Shown piece by piece: positions 52,348 to 63,536 of a stretch of DNA of 64,000 nucleotides (positions within the stretch are counted from its first letter, which is position 1; every line of letters begins with the position of its first letter). The position numbers and the translations under genes are program-made. The notes under the pieces are model-generated. The model saw only the letters and a program-made list of their open reading frames with translations. It was not told the DNA's origin and did not search any database. The stretch spans positions 1-64,000 of the forward strand of contig JACVRA010000394.1 of NCBI GenBank assembly GCA_019828545.1, read 5' to 3'. The stretch is from Paracamarosporium sp. OC-R06-R3 (Eukaryota; Ascomycota; Dothideomycetes; Pleosporales; Didymosphaeriaceae).

Positions 52348-53309
52348 TGCGCGTCGTACGGTACGAAAAACAAGGCGTGCATCTGTCTGCGTAGTTCAGG
52401 AGAGGAACTTGCGCTCCTTGTAGTGCAAACCGTCGATCGATTACTACCGACGGAAGCACTACCACCACCTTGGGCGGACTTGTAACGCTCCATACATGGC
52501 CCCTTACACAGCCAGGGATCGGCGGCAGGGTGCATGTAATAATACCAGGAAGGTGATGCGGGAGCGAAGGAACGATGCGATTGGATCCAGATGATGTCTA
52601 CGATTCATTAATTACCCTACACGCCGGATAAAGGCGAGAGAAGATACTTGAGCGTCTCATCGTACGAGTGAAAGTGTGAATACTATTCCTCTAGTACGTA
52701 TCATTTGGTAGTTCGATTGACTGGGATTACCAAAACATGGTGAGGCGGCTTGCATGCATGCGGGCGACGAAAGCTTTGCCCAGCAGAGCCGCACGAAAGG
52801 GGGGAGCCACGCGGCGGGCCTCTCTGGGTGCGCACAGCATGTCACCCATGTTTCTTGTGGTGTTGCGACGTCGAGCGACACTGGGCGAGGATCGCGGGGC
52901 GGGCAATCTATCCACCTTGGCTGCCCCTGAGAAATCGCAACCATGGATACTGCGAGGCAACGTCTGCTGCCTGGATGCAGAATATATTTCCGCGGGCATA
53001 GTGCGTCGGAAACTACTTCATCATGCAATCTAAATTCGAATCTAACATGCTGTGTTGCACGAGTGAAGTGTGAAGGAAAGACGCGGCAAGGCTGCACCAA
53101 GGCTGGAGGGACGGCGCCTCGTGCATGGCAGAGGGCGGCCAGTTGCGCAACTTGTCGTATGCATCAACGGCCGGCACGAGATGGCGGACAGCGCTTATCT
53201 TGGCGGGCCATGTTTCGCATGTCGAAACTCGAACAGCTCGAACAGAGCAGCCTTCGTCGTCGCCGTGTTTCTCGTGACGGGGGCTCTACGTGGGCTCTGC
53301 GGCAGCGGG
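52348..53309. other. Gene-poor, GC-rich stretch
   Basis: Frames are open on several strands at once because of base composition, and none looks like a gene. Confidence 0.4.
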
Positions 53310-53600
53310 GCTGTTGCAAACGTCGCCGCTTCCTTCCTTAGCCGCCATCTTCTTGAGGCGCTGCTCAATATTACCTAGGCACTTGAGTCGCGAGTCGGCG
53401 GTTAGTCGCAAGTCGGCGGCGGTCAGATCAGTAGAAGAACCCTCGGACCTAAGCAAGCAAGCACCATAGCGCTTGACATGTCTTGTCGACGTGTCGGTAT
53501 TATCTCGTGATGCGCGAGCGCCACGATTGATGCTCTTCTGAAGTGGGGAGGAATGCGCCAAAGTAAAGGGATGGGCCGAGCCCTGTTTGCGTACCGGAGA
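53310..53600. repeat. Dispersed repeat, copy B
   Basis: Homologous to 51460-51690, same orientation, more diverged. Confidence 0.8.
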
Positions 53601-53837
53601 GAATGTCATCTGGTCCCTGGACGGTGGCGCTGTTAGAGCCCGCCTCGAGGAGCGTGATTGAGCCGTGAATAAACGACGTATCCGACGTATCGCCACCGTT
53701 TTTGTAGCTCGGCGAGTTTCTCGAGGTCGTCTACTGCTTTGCTGACGGTGGCTAGGATCACGTGAGTAGGGAGTCAGGCACCACAGTGCAGCACATCTCG
53801 GGTCTACCTGCCTACGCACCCACTGTATCTGTTCAAG

Positions 53838-53910
53838 ACAGGGTATTGTGTAGCCAGGATATTGTGCAGCCAGGGTATTGTGCAGCCAGGGTATTGTGCA
53901 ACCTAGATGC
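53838..53910. repeat. 18-bp tandem repeat, four copies
   Basis: Unit GGTATTGTGCAGCCA(G)G with small changes at 53842, 53860, 53878 and 53896. Confidence 0.9.
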
Positions 53911-54149
53911 ATTCCTACAAAGCATTCCGCCATTTATATTGTTTACTGCAATCGAAAGGTTGCCACATGAGTGAATTTCACTCGTAATCTGCCCTTCCCA
54001 TTATCCGTCTTATCTTTGTTCAACATTCCGCAGATAAGCTCTGTGGCAGAATGCTGAACATGGTGGAGCATTGGTTCAAGTTGGAATACGTTGGAAGTTG
54101 AAGACCTTACTTTTAAGAGTCATTTTGGAAGGTGAATCCACACCGCCGA

Positions 54150-54452
54150 ATGAACGCAACGCTAGGGATTGCGAGATGCCTATTCCAGGCGTACAATTTC
54201 TGTACACAGCAGAAAATCGAGGTGCCGTTGGCCCTCCAGCAGCCCGAACTTCGCGATCGAGAGGAGTATCTCAAAGAAGCGAAGAGGACATTCGGAGCGA
54301 AAAAAGAATCGACACCGCGGTCGAAGATTATTGTGGTCGCTACGGTATTGGTAAAACCTCCACAACAGTCTGTGCAGGATCGAGATGCTTTGATTCCTCG
54401 CGCATGGCCTACTTGGCAGAGCCTCGTCTCTCATGAACTAGAGAATACCTGA
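54150..54452 (+). CDS. Hypothetical protein (weak)
   Basis: From ATG 54150 about 100 residues: MNATLGIARCLFQAYNFCTQ, EVPLALQQPELRDREEYLKE, PRSKIIVVATVLVKPPQQSV. Composition is protein-like, but other frames here are also open. It may be an exon of a larger gene. No family recognised. Confidence 0.3.
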   Translation: MNATLGIARCLFQAYNFCTQQKIEVPLALQQPELRDREEYLKEAKRTFGAKKESTPRSKIIVVATVLVKPPQQSVQDRDALIPRAWPTWQSLVSHELENT

Positions 54453-54862
54453 GCGCTGAGGTTGTCATGGAAATCTGCTTGAGATCTTCCAGTATCAATA
54501 TCGATGCCTACGCCCGAAGCGTTCACTTATTCACATCAACGCGGCACTGACCATCGCTATGAATATGAACTTGATTATCGAGCCCAGCACGCCCTCGCAA
54601 CAAATATTCGCATCCTATTCGTCAGCCGATGTACTGCAGTATTTGGAAAGCGATAGTGGCTCCCGAACCGTAGGAGATGTTATCTTATCTATCATCTTTG
54701 CCCCTCTCCTGTATATATCGCGCCATCGACCGCTGCTGTCCCACGATTCGCTTACTCTTTCCACCTAGAAATAATCAAGTCTTTGTTGTATCCATCATGA
54801 AAAACCGACCCTAGATATTTGAACGCCTAAAATGCCAGTCTTCGCTGTGTAACTTCTTACCT

Positions 54863-56487
54863 AGGGAAAGAGACGATCAACCAAGAGCACCAAAAGTCTG
54901 GCCCTTGTTGTGGGAAAAGGGTCGAACAACACAGGATGGTAATTGCGAGGTAACCTATGTTCAACCTCATCTTGGCTCCAGGATCCCCGCACTGGATGGA
55001 GTACCGCTACTCGAAATCAGGACAGAGATCCAGACCGAACTCTACTCGTTCAAAGTCTGCGAGATATCTAATGATGTCTTCCAACTGCACAATAGCGAAG
55101 ACTTTGATCATGTTTCAGAGCAACTGTCGCGCTGGTCAGACAGATACATGGAATGGTATGCAAAGGCGAAAAGGGAAGAAATAGAAAAGATCAACTGGGA
55201 GGACATGAACCGAGCGACGATGGCGAAATTGGAGCCAACGCAGGCACAAAAACATCTGTACGATGCATATGGTAGCAGTATCAGAATGGAACTATGCGGC
55301 TCGGTGTATTGCGTTCGCGTCCCCCTGTCCGTACAGCAAGGTAATATTACTGGGCCGGTCAAGGTTGTGGTGCGCTTTGGTGGAGGTGGAGGCGTAAGTT
55401 CGCTTTGACAATTAAGGACCTCTCGAAGCTGACACATACACAGACCACCCAAGATCCGGACTATGAGGTCTTCTACAAAGCACACTGCAAGCCTCTGTTC
55501 AATAAGCCGCTGATCATCGTCGATGTTGTATATCTCATGTTACCAGAGCACCCGGGAAAAGAAGCGAATATTGAGATGGATAAATCACTTGATACTTTGT
55601 TCAGTCAGGAATTTGAATCACGACTTCGGAATATGCATCCTGGCATGAGAGCATTTATGGATTGGAATAGCGGCTTCTTGGTTATTGGGGACAGTGCTGG
55701 CGGTCACTGGGCACTCCGATTATGGGCAACACGTCCGACATTGCCTGTTGCCGCCCTATATCTATCCAATCCATTGCTCACGGGCTATGCAAAAACATCC
55801 GATCAAGCATACCGTGGCGTGGTTTTCAGCAGAAAAGAGCTCTTCGATTATGGCCTTGCAGCCCTGTACAATGAAGCTGAATCACGTCCAAGGAGGACCA
55901 CTAAGCAATTTGGCCGGCCTACTCCAGTTGGCATGGCGAACAACCATTTGACCGCGACTCGAGTCATGTTAGCTGTTGGAGATGAAGCAAGACGCGAGTC
56001 CTTGTGGAGCATACTGAGACAAGATCCAAGTTTTTTGGAGACTGTATACGCCTGGTCAGATGAGACCTCCCCTGGGTTTCTTCCGACACCAGACTCACCC
56101 ACCGTCGTCATCGAGGCTTCCACAGTAAAGATGATTTTGGGAGATGAGCTTCTTGGAAATGTCGGTCTTCGGTACTTGCCTGAGTCAAACGCACTTGCGT
56201 ATAACATGAAAGAGGGAGCAGTGCCCTTGTTAGAAAGACCTGTAGAAAACCCTCCACCAATATGGCTCATCCAGGGGGGAAACGATGTAACCACTCCAGC
56301 TACTCATGCAGCGGATTTCTGCTCCAAAATTCGGCAATTGTATCCGAAGGCTCAGGTCAACTATGTCGAAGTGGCTGGGAAAGAGCATGGCTTCGATGAG
56401 TACGATGGTAGCGATGGCGTAATGGAGAACGTTATCGCTGTGATGGAGTCATACGCCCAGCGACGGGAAACTGTTTTCAGAGAATGA
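54863..56487 (+). CDS. Alpha/beta-hydrolase fold protein (Abhydrolase_3-like), start unresolved
   Basis: Two exons are supported: up to 55393 and 55444-56487, joined in phase 0 (GGC|ACC). The oxyanion region is VVRFGGGGG (Phe where HGGG has His) and lies right at the intron. The nucleophile elbow is VIGDSAGGHWALRLWA, followed by AALYLSNPLLTGYAK. The late acidic residue is in IWLIQGGNDVTTPATHAADF and the His in GKEHGFDEYDG. The N-terminal region has a charged helical part (RYMEWYAKAKREEIEKINWE). The first exon is open back to an AG acceptor at 54863-54864 without an ATG, so another 5' exon exists. Reading: a fungal serine hydrolase, possibly esterase or deacetylase; the substrate is unknown. 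The catalytic Ser, Asp and His are all present. Confidence 0.78.
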
Positions 56488-57196
56488 TATTTTGACTGGA
56501 ATGTATTGCATTGTAACAGAGAATGTGGTCTGATGTCGATGTATGGAATGTGTCCTGGAATGGAATGGATGGGTGGGGTGACAAGACAAGAAACCAATAA
56601 ATCAGCGAAAGCTGATTTGATCGATTATTAATCATTTTGTTTCGTCCAAAGTCGATTGGCTAGGACCATGGAAGTTCGTGATGGGTCAACAGCGTCAAGA
56701 TCGGTTTGTTGAAGCGGTACCGATAAATCGCAGCCATGGGAACTGCTGCTGCCTTCGTGCAGGTTATATTATGCCGACTGCGGGCATGCTTCATCAAGCC
56801 AATCTGATTCGAATCCAACTGGGTGGGGTGGGCACCTAATTTGGTATTGAAATACTTGTTGCCGAATATTTCGCACTCGCTTGAGGCCGACCCACTGTGA
56901 CACGATGCACGAAAGGTGGCGTGGGGAGTAGCAGGGGTATCATAGAGGCATGACACATGATATTGACGCCGGAAACCACCCTGTGTCCAAGCTTATATGG
57001 ATATCTATGACGCATGCAGGAGGGGAACATTTCCTCTTGCCTCGTGACGGTCGTTCACTCGTTACGACAGGCGGGCGTCTTCGGCTTGGTCTGCACGCTA
57101 AAGTCACTGTGCAGTAGCTAAATCGTCCTTCATAGCCCCAGAAACGTCCAGCTAGCCCTTCGTAACCGTTCCCCCTCATCAACTACTCCATTCAAC
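56488..57196. other. Intergenic
   Basis: 700 bp without a supported gene. Confidence 0.5.
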
Positions 57197-57767
57197 ATGA
57201 GTGTGAGCCGGGATAGTGTCATTGTAAGTGGCCTCTATTCTCACGTATAGTACTGTTTCCTCTAACAGCAAGTTGCAGCGTGGTGCTGTGGATGAGTTCT
57301 TCACTCATTTTTTCTATTATAGTAAACCTGGTCGTGAAAGTGGCCCTCGCACGCCTGGATATCAGCCCGATAAGGTGGCCATGAGTGATGCTTGCAATGT
57401 ATTCAGAGATGTCTTGGTAAAGGTTGTCTATTGAACTATCGGCAGCGGCTTACTACAGACAGTCCCTGGTGCACACGTGCATGGAAGATAAAGACTGCAC
57501 GTACCTATCAGAACAGCTCGTTCGCAACGAATTAGGAACGAAAGTTACGAGAGAGAGTTTTCTTAACATGCTTTCTCTGATAAATGGATTGAGTGGCCCT
57601 TCACTTACGGCGTTGACATCTAAGGAACGTAGAGTGCTTCTCACATCATTCAACGAATCAATGAAGAACTCAAAGGGAGCTACGGCCGAGAAATTAGCCG
57701 AGCATGATAGGTTTCGGGCAGAGGTGGCTAAAGACCCACGGGTAACCTGCCGGTCTCCATGTTGCTA
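57197..57767 (+). pseudogene. Unrecognised gene truncated by repeat insertion
   Basis: ATG 57197 (MSVSRDSVI), an intron GTAAGT...TTGCAG, then RGAVDEFFTHFFYYSKPGRE and PDKVAMSDACNVFRDVL, an apparent second intron GTAAAG...GGCAG, then RQSLVHTCMEDKDCTYLSEQ, RESFLNMLSLINGLSGPSLT and FNESMKNSKGATAEKLAEHD. At about 57768 the coding sequence runs into the dispersed repeat (copy 2) and ends with repeat-derived residues. The family is not recognised. The clean introns indicate a once real gene, cut at its 3' side. Confidence 0.55.
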
Positions 57768-57970
57768 TCCCTATGACACAGGGATACACAGTGCTGGTAT
57801 GGTTACCTTCTATGAACTCAATCGTAAAGTCTAACTTGTGCAGCCCGGAAGGTATGGGAGGGAATGAAATGAGTGCGATGGGCTGAGTTCACTTCTTAGC
57901 AGGAGAACCGGGACTCACACCTGAGCTGAAGTACATAATGGGTCGTTTTTATGTGACTTTTGTGTCGTAT
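57768..57970 (-). repeat. Dispersed 200-bp repeat, copy 2
   Basis: Reverse complement of 35546-35745 with about 5% differences by eye, including CATTATGTACTTCAGCTCAG and CATACCTTCCGGGCTGCAC. Confidence 0.88.
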
Positions 57971-58445
57971 CAGGCATCTCTCGCTACTAGGATTACTTTG
58001 AACACTGTTCCCAACCTCCCAGTCCCCATTTGAGAAACGGAGCCCTATTGGCTCGCATACTCCTCAGCTTACCTTCAAGTCCCGGCACTGGCATCATAAG
58101 CACGAAGCGCTTCCTGCGATGCACCCATCACCAAGACTTTTGTAGTTCTGGCGTGTTTTGAGACCAATTTTCAAGTTGAAATCGGCCATGGCGTGTCCAG
58201 GGACATGCGCGCTGCCACTTTATGACCTTGTCCTCATGCAAAGTCTCTATCGATTGTAACACAACGTACATTTGTTCCAAGGTTGTGTAGCAACTCGAGA
58301 CTAACTCTGAAGTGTCTCATTCACATTGTATTGAGGAAGCGAAGCCTAGAGTGCTGGCGGGCTGCGCTTTTCTAGTCCGAGTACCGGGCAAAATGCATTT
58401 AAAGCCAATTCCTTCGATTGTCCTTATTCTATGCATCTCTCCTTC
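57971..58445. other. Intergenic
   Basis: No gene or repeat recognised. Confidence 0.45.
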
Positions 58446-58915
58446 TCACCACTTTCTAAACAATATGGATTCAGAAAAGGTAATTCTTAATACGATAAAG
58501 GGGGGTGTCGAATACCAGGTCTTCAAAGCATTCTCTATACCAATGATCCTTCTATTTTTGACTCGACACCCGTAGTATCGCGCAATGTTAGGATGGGGGC
58601 ATTCTTTTAGTATCTCGCAAGTCTTTGCATCATTGAATACTGATTCGGCAATTGCATATGAATTTTTATTGTCGTAAGAGAGCAAGTTTGGCCGTTTGAC
58701 GTAGCAGTCTCGTTCTCGTCACAATCGCCGTACGAGCAAAGCAGGGCTGAACAACCTTCGACTAGAACGTCCAATGGGGCTTTGTTGAGCAACTGGGCTA
58801 GCTCATGATATGCTACTGTACAGTACTTCTGATGACACTGCAAGGTTGGTGAGGCTCTCGACGCATTTGGGGTCGCAATCCGGGGTAATCTGGGGCATGC
58901 TGCCAAGACCGCGCT
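58446..58915 (-). pseudogene. Protein kinase N-lobe fragment next to the transposon
   Basis: Reads AIAESVFNDAKTCEILKECP then HPNIARYYGCRVKNRRIIGI, the helix C and beta-4/5 region of the same kinase group seen at 18.9 kb (CEIIRK...NLADISGCKV.NDRIVGL). An upstream piece in another frame (CSALLCSYGDCDENETATSN) may be its 5' part. No C-lobe follows; it stops at 58446. Confidence 0.5.
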
Positions 58916-58923
58916 ATCGGTGC

Positions 58924-58951
58924 TTCCGGAAATACCGTCCCGCCCCACTTT
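58924..58951. repeat. Left 28-bp inverted repeat of the 3.3-kb element
   Basis: Identical to the reverse complement of 62177-62204. The inner flanks are unrelated, so the repeat is truly terminal. Confidence 0.93.
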
Positions 58952-59060
58952 CGCGCTGGGAGGTGGTCCATGCTTCCTAACTAACATTTTTGAACTACCA
59001 ATTTGTTAGTAAAATAATGATTACAGCGAATATTTATCCTATATTAATACCTATATTATA

Positions 59061-60653
59061 TTGCAGTGTACTCAACGTAAGCGTACAGCTACTAAGCTAT
59101 TTAATAGAGGTGAAAATCCTCCAAAATATACGCGCCGAGCGCCTGCAGCAGCTGCTAGAGGTGCTAAGTCATGGAGAAAAGTATCTAAGAAGGATCCTCC
59201 TCCGGCGGAGGGCAACGCTGTATCTGATCTAGTTGGCCTTAATTAGGATATTGAGCCTCCGTCTGCGCAGCCATTGCCAGCAATCGTATTATCCAGTGAT
59301 CTACCTAGTGACCCGCCGAGCGTACGTATATCTGATCCAATTGGCAACCCTACGCAGGGAGAAACTCAGGAAGAGGAGCTAAAATTAGCTACTGGGGTAT
59401 CTGAAGTAGAGTCGCCGTACGTTACCTGTCGCTAGCAGGCCTTTGTAGGTGCTAAAAAGGAGCTCTACAAGCCAAAATTTGATACAGAGTTTATCCCAGA
59501 GCACTACTACGCAGGTTAGCTTTAGATATGGGTAGACGAGGTCGCTCAAGACTTAACTATAGAGACAACTCTACTGCAGAAAGTAACAATTAGGGACGTT
59601 TCTAGCTACACGTACAGGCAAAAGACTCTAGAGAGGCAGAAGCTGCAGCAGTCGCTTAAGCATGGAGATACTGCTAGCTTTATCCATGTTATAGAGCACG
59701 TGAAGCACCTAAGGGAGTCCTTAATTAACATAACGTATCTTAACTTTAACGCGACGCTTGCTACTGAATCTGTAGAGGTAATTAGTCCTATAGGCCAACA
59801 ACATAGTAGAGGCTCGTCCAGCTCCTAAAGCCAGGTTCAACTTACTGCAACACAAAGGCAGCTGTAAGAACTGCCAGAGGTCCTTGCTGGCTATGCCGTT
59901 GCTGAGGGACCTTCAATAGCTATCCGCGACAAGTGGAGGTGCTAGGATACCTACTGTGGCAACTACCCGTACGTGTGCTGGATCTAACGTACAGTTGGCC
60001 AGCCCGATTGATTTGAGAACCATTACCTAGTGAGCAGCAATATTGTGGCCATGTGGGCGCGCAACGTCAGCCTCGAGAGGTGCAGCGTCGACGAGCCAGA
60101 CGACGCTGTACGCCTTGCTCTGCGTACGTCGAGGGACCTGGCAGCAAAGGAGAAGGCGAAGGAGAAGGCGCAACAGGGCTTAGCTTCTGCGTCTGTGTTT
60201 ACAGCGGATAGCTTTATGAGCGCGATCGCTGCCAGCGCGCTGTCTGTCAGTCAGTTAGCACAAAGTCAGCTGCTTGTACGGCAGGCACCTACACCTGTAG
60301 CACCTACAGCGCCTACTGTAAGCTCTACAAGTACTCTAAGTGTGCCAGCGCCAGGATGGAGAAATTTGACGTACGAGAACAATATAGAGCTCTCATATCA
60401 GACTCGGCACTTCTTTGACTGGTGGATAGATCAGGCCATGGCCGTAGAGGTGTCAGAGATCAAGACAGTACTTAGAAGGGTTGTTAAGGCCGGGCGGATT
60501 GATCTGAACATGCTGATGGATGGATCTGACGCAGGCATGCCGTACGAGATCTGGAGAGACAATTTTAAGCTGCCCATCTTACTACTTCTGCGACTCCGTA
60601 AAATGGCAATTCGGTGGCGATCTAGGTATAGTGGACTTTCAGAGAGTGATTAA
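59061..60653 (+). pseudogene. Unrecognised element-borne gene full of Q-to-stop changes
   Basis: One frame remains readable across about 530 codons once TAG/TAA codons are read through: APAAAARGAKSWRKVSKKDP, KKELYKPKFDTEFIPEHYYA, IWVDEVAQDLTIETTLLQKV, QQSLKHGDTASFIHVIEHVK, and the intact stretch 60030-60653 (IELSYQTRHFFDWWIDQAMA). Stops fall where Gln would read well (AG*L*IW, CR*QAF), consistent with CAG to TAG by RIP. The N-terminal region is basic. The frame continues past 60653 with QQNNEQKQQL-like sequence. Function is unknown; accessory proteins of this sort are not part of classical Tc1 elements. Confidence 0.55.
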
Positions 60654-60699
60654 AAGGAATGTAGAGAGATCCAGCAGCAGAATAACGAGCAGAAACAGC

Positions 60700-61031
60700 A
60701 GCTAAGAGCTGCTAGAGTAGAGAGTGGAGAGACGATCGTATAGAGGTGATAAAGCAGAGGGCATAGAGGTGTTGTTTTTAACGCATAGGGCACGGGCTAT
60801 ATCCTATAGATATTACTCTATCTAATCACCTTGTTTGTATGAATAAACACTAACTTTTCCGCCTTATCTGCTTACCGTATGCCTCACCCTCTGCAACTCC
60901 ACCACCACGCCAGCTACGCCAAAACAGACAATAGCAATTAATTTAGTAGCTTTAGATTGCCCTTACACCACTATAAGATCACTGTATTTACGTTGTAGCG
61001 GGTGCTAGATTTCTATTCTCTAAAACTAACT
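60700..61031. other. Non-coding middle of the transposon
   Basis: The two convergent genes end here; AT-rich, nothing else seen. Confidence 0.5.
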
Positions 61032-62069
61032 CTAACAAAGCAAATCCAATCTTGTACTATCGTCAATAGTATAATATCTCTACGGCGCCCACCTACAGTA
61101 CCTAAAGAAGTTACCCGCAGAGCTCCCGTAGCATATGCTTAATACAGTTTCCTCTAGAAAATACTCAAATCTATTGTACGCCTCAGCGCCCCGGTAATGC
61201 CGCCGGATCTAGGTCTTTAACGCCTTAAAGGTCTACTTGATCGGATTTATATTAGGTAAGTACAGAGGCAGAAACTCCATAATCACGCCTGCCTCTGCGC
61301 ATGGATTAGCCAGCCTCACCGATTGATAGATAGACGCGTTATCAAGGACTATCACGGAGCGTTTTCCTGGCCAAGGACTACAGTATAGGAGTACTTGATT
61401 GGCAATAAAGTCCTCCATAAGCTCTGCCGTAATTGCTCCCTAATAGATCGTATGGGCGAGGTATCCGTTAACGTCCATAGCTGGCAGTAAGCTCCACCTC
61501 TCTGAGCGCTTGGCTGAGTAGCTTACAGCGCAGGCTGTATTGACTTCGCTCTAGCCATACTTTCGATCACCTGTACGCTCGTTGCAGGCGCTCTCGTCAA
61601 GGCAGACAATCTGATCAGGTTAATAGATCTGTTGGCAACGCGCTCAAAACGCTCGACGGAGACCCTTATAGCGCTCCCTAGCTGCCTTTAAGGCGGCTTT
61701 TCTGCTCCACCTTAGAGTAATAAGCTAATTATCTAGAGTACTAAGGGAGACCTTGACGTCGAACTCATCGTACAAGAAGTCCCGCATCTCATCCAGGTAT
61801 GTTGTTGGCTTGCCACGCAGTAACTCCATCAGAGCGTCGATATGGCATTGCTTGAGCGAAGGTGGCCTGCCAATACGTACACAGCGCGGCCTGATTGGCG
61901 TACTAAAGGCCTTTAGGTTAAGCCTATATTTACGTACTATTTTGGGGTCAATACTAAGGTCTCTGTGAATTTCTTCATTGTTTTTCCCATCGTTGATACG
62001 ATCGACGATAGCCTGGATAAGTAATGGCTGCAGGCAGTACCCAGTAGGTCTCCCTGGCTCCTACGGCAT
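61032..62069 (-). pseudogene. Tc1-type DD34E transposase with nine stops and Glu-to-Lys
   Basis: The frame from ATG 62069 reads a helix-turn-helix N-terminus (YCLQPLLIQAIVDRINDGKN, KNNEEIHRDLSIDPKIVRKY), then IDALMELLRGKPTTYLDEMR. The catalytic core has QIVCLDESACNERTG (first Asp), SVIVLDNASIYQSVRLANPC (second Asp) and LPNINPIK, where the third residue should be Glu: GAG has become AAG. Spacing from the second Asp is 34. Nine nonsense codons (TAG, TAA, TGA) sit mainly at expected Gln, Trp or Arg codons. The transposase is dead, and the pattern of C-to-T and G-to-A changes is typical of RIP. Confidence 0.82.
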
Positions 62070-62176
62070 TGTTTACCTGGGGTGAATGTTCTGTGTAATC
62101 ATTCTATTACTCACAAAATAGGCGCACAAGAATGTTGGTGAGGAGCCAATTACTAATTGCTGACAGAAATCCTGCC

Positions 62177-62204
62177 AAAGTGGGGCGGGACGGTATTTCC
62201 GGAA
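62177..62204. repeat. Right 28-bp inverted repeat of the 3.3-kb element
   Basis: Perfect inverted partner of 58924-58951. Confidence 0.93.
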
Positions 62205-62270
62205 CGACCATAGCAAACCCTCAGTATTAAACTCAGCGGCAACATATAAGCGCTTCGATCCCCTTTCGCC

Positions 62271-62574
62271 ATGGCCAATTCTTCATCCCCCCAGCCACTC
62301 AGAAGAGGTGCCGTATGCCGACCCAGAGGGAGGAAGGTATGCTATCGCAACTCCTACAGTGCCGCACAACCATTCTGACCTTCGTAATCTGGCAACACTG
62401 TATCTCTACGGTGTCATGCATACAATTGCTCTTGATGGAACCCCAGATGGTAGGTTATATTAGACTTAGATCCATTTTTAAAGACGCTAATGAAATACAG
62501 CGGGGTTCGCGGAGCTTGCTAGTAAAATTCAATCCGAGATTGGAGAAGCGTTGGACAAGTTGAAAGACATGTAA
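62271..62574 (+). pseudogene. Small uncharacterised gene with a C-run frameshift
   Basis: Begins MANSSSP at ATG 62271. Six Cs at 62287-62292 put the following sequence out of frame; with five Cs the frame would continue SHSEEVPYADPEGGRYAIAT, PTVPHNHSDLRNLATLYLYG and VMHTIALDGTPD. An intron 62450-62500 (GTAGGT...ATACAG, branch CTAAT) then leads into AGFAELASKIQSEIGEALDK and the stop at 62572. This would be about 83 residues, ending in an amphipathic helix. Either a true frameshift mutation or a homopolymer sequencing error. Family not recognised. Confidence 0.5.
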
Positions 62575-62641
62575 TCGTCAGGTTCTATTTTTCCGGCGAA
62601 CACCTTCAGTCTGAAAGGCTCCTAGTTGATGATTTATCCTG

Positions 62642-63526
62642 CTAGTCCACTTCATCATCTGCGGGCTTCACTTTCTCCACTTCCAATCTTACGCCAAGAC
62701 GTGCCCTAATCTCTTCAGAAGGTGCGCCACAACGTTTCCACTTCTTGACCTCCTTAGCAAAGACATGCTTGCCCAGTGCTTGTTCTTCCTTGCTCTCCGC
62801 CGCACTAAGGTATTCGCAGAGTTTTGATCCAGGAATGTAGATGAGTTTATCGTCGTTACCCAACTCCTTTTGGGCAAGTTCTTCGTAAGCGAATTCGCGG
62901 AGGTGGAGCCGTAGGCCAGGGTGATCGACGGGGTTTCCTTGTTCATCACGGAACGTCTGTCAGGAACGTTAGAACACTGCAAAAGTTGTTGAGAGAAGTA
63001 GACCTACCACATCTGCGACTCCTTCTACAGCTCGTAATTCAAATCCCTCGCTGGTAGTGAACAAGTGGGGTCGCCAGATCGATAACGTTGCTTTGCGCGA
63101 TTCCTTGTTGTCAGATTCAATGTGTACGCATACGACAGCCCGTATGCTGGCATCCGAATCCACAATGTAATTCTCAGCTAACCGGTCTAGGCACGGCTTC
63201 GTCCGCGAGTATGCTACTTCAACTACGACGCCTGGATATCGTGCGTCTTTATGCCTGAATGACGCGTCTGGCACGTACTTGGATGCAGATGAAGTGCTAG
63301 CGCCGAGATGTATGTAAGTCGATCGGGCATGATGCACTTTCTGCGCGAATCTTGCCTTCTTGCCTAGTCCGATCTGCAGTGATTTCAGCTGGCTCCGGAT
63401 ATTATCCTCCACCTTGTCGACGAATCGTTGGTGGACCTCGGTAGGCAAGCGAACGACTAGTTTGCGTCTCTCTTCGTCGTAGTCATAGCTAACAAAGATC
63501 CTGTCAGCCGTGGCCTCTGCAGTCTC
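62642..63526 (-). CDS. PD-(D/E)XK-like uncharacterised fungal protein, 5' end unresolved
   Basis: Two exons are clear: 63008-63526 and 62642-62956, joined GTG|ACG to give GVADVTFRDEQGNPVDHPGL. The first reads RIFVSYDYDEERRKLVVRLP, then KYVPDASFRHKDARYPGVVV followed by EVAYSRTKPCLDRLAENYI. PD at VPDAS and E in VVVEVAYS fit the core of a restriction-endonuclease-like fold, with the usual Lys displaced. The fragment ALSIWRP-like (TLSIWRPHLFTTSEGFELRA) follows, then a charged C-terminus. This recurs in ascomycete genomes as an uncharacterised protein; nuclease function is not shown. No in-frame ATG was found before 63526, where an AG acceptor stands. Confidence 0.6.
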
Positions 63527-63536
63527 CTAGTTCGGC

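Larger units (their letters stand above)
58917..62210. mobile_element. Two-gene Tc1/mariner-type transposon, heavily mutated
   Basis: About 3.3 kb bounded by a perfect 28-bp inverted repeat: TTCCGGAAATACCGTCCCGC starts at 58924 (to 58951) and its inverted copy occupies 62177-62204. Six or seven further bases outside each arm are similar, and both ends then meet TA (58915-58916 and 62211-62212), the expected target duplication. Inside are a plus-strand gene (59061-60653 region) and a convergent minus-strand DD34E transposase (61032-62069), both with many nonsense codons. Whether the plus-strand gene belongs to the element or was captured is open. Confidence 0.7.
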
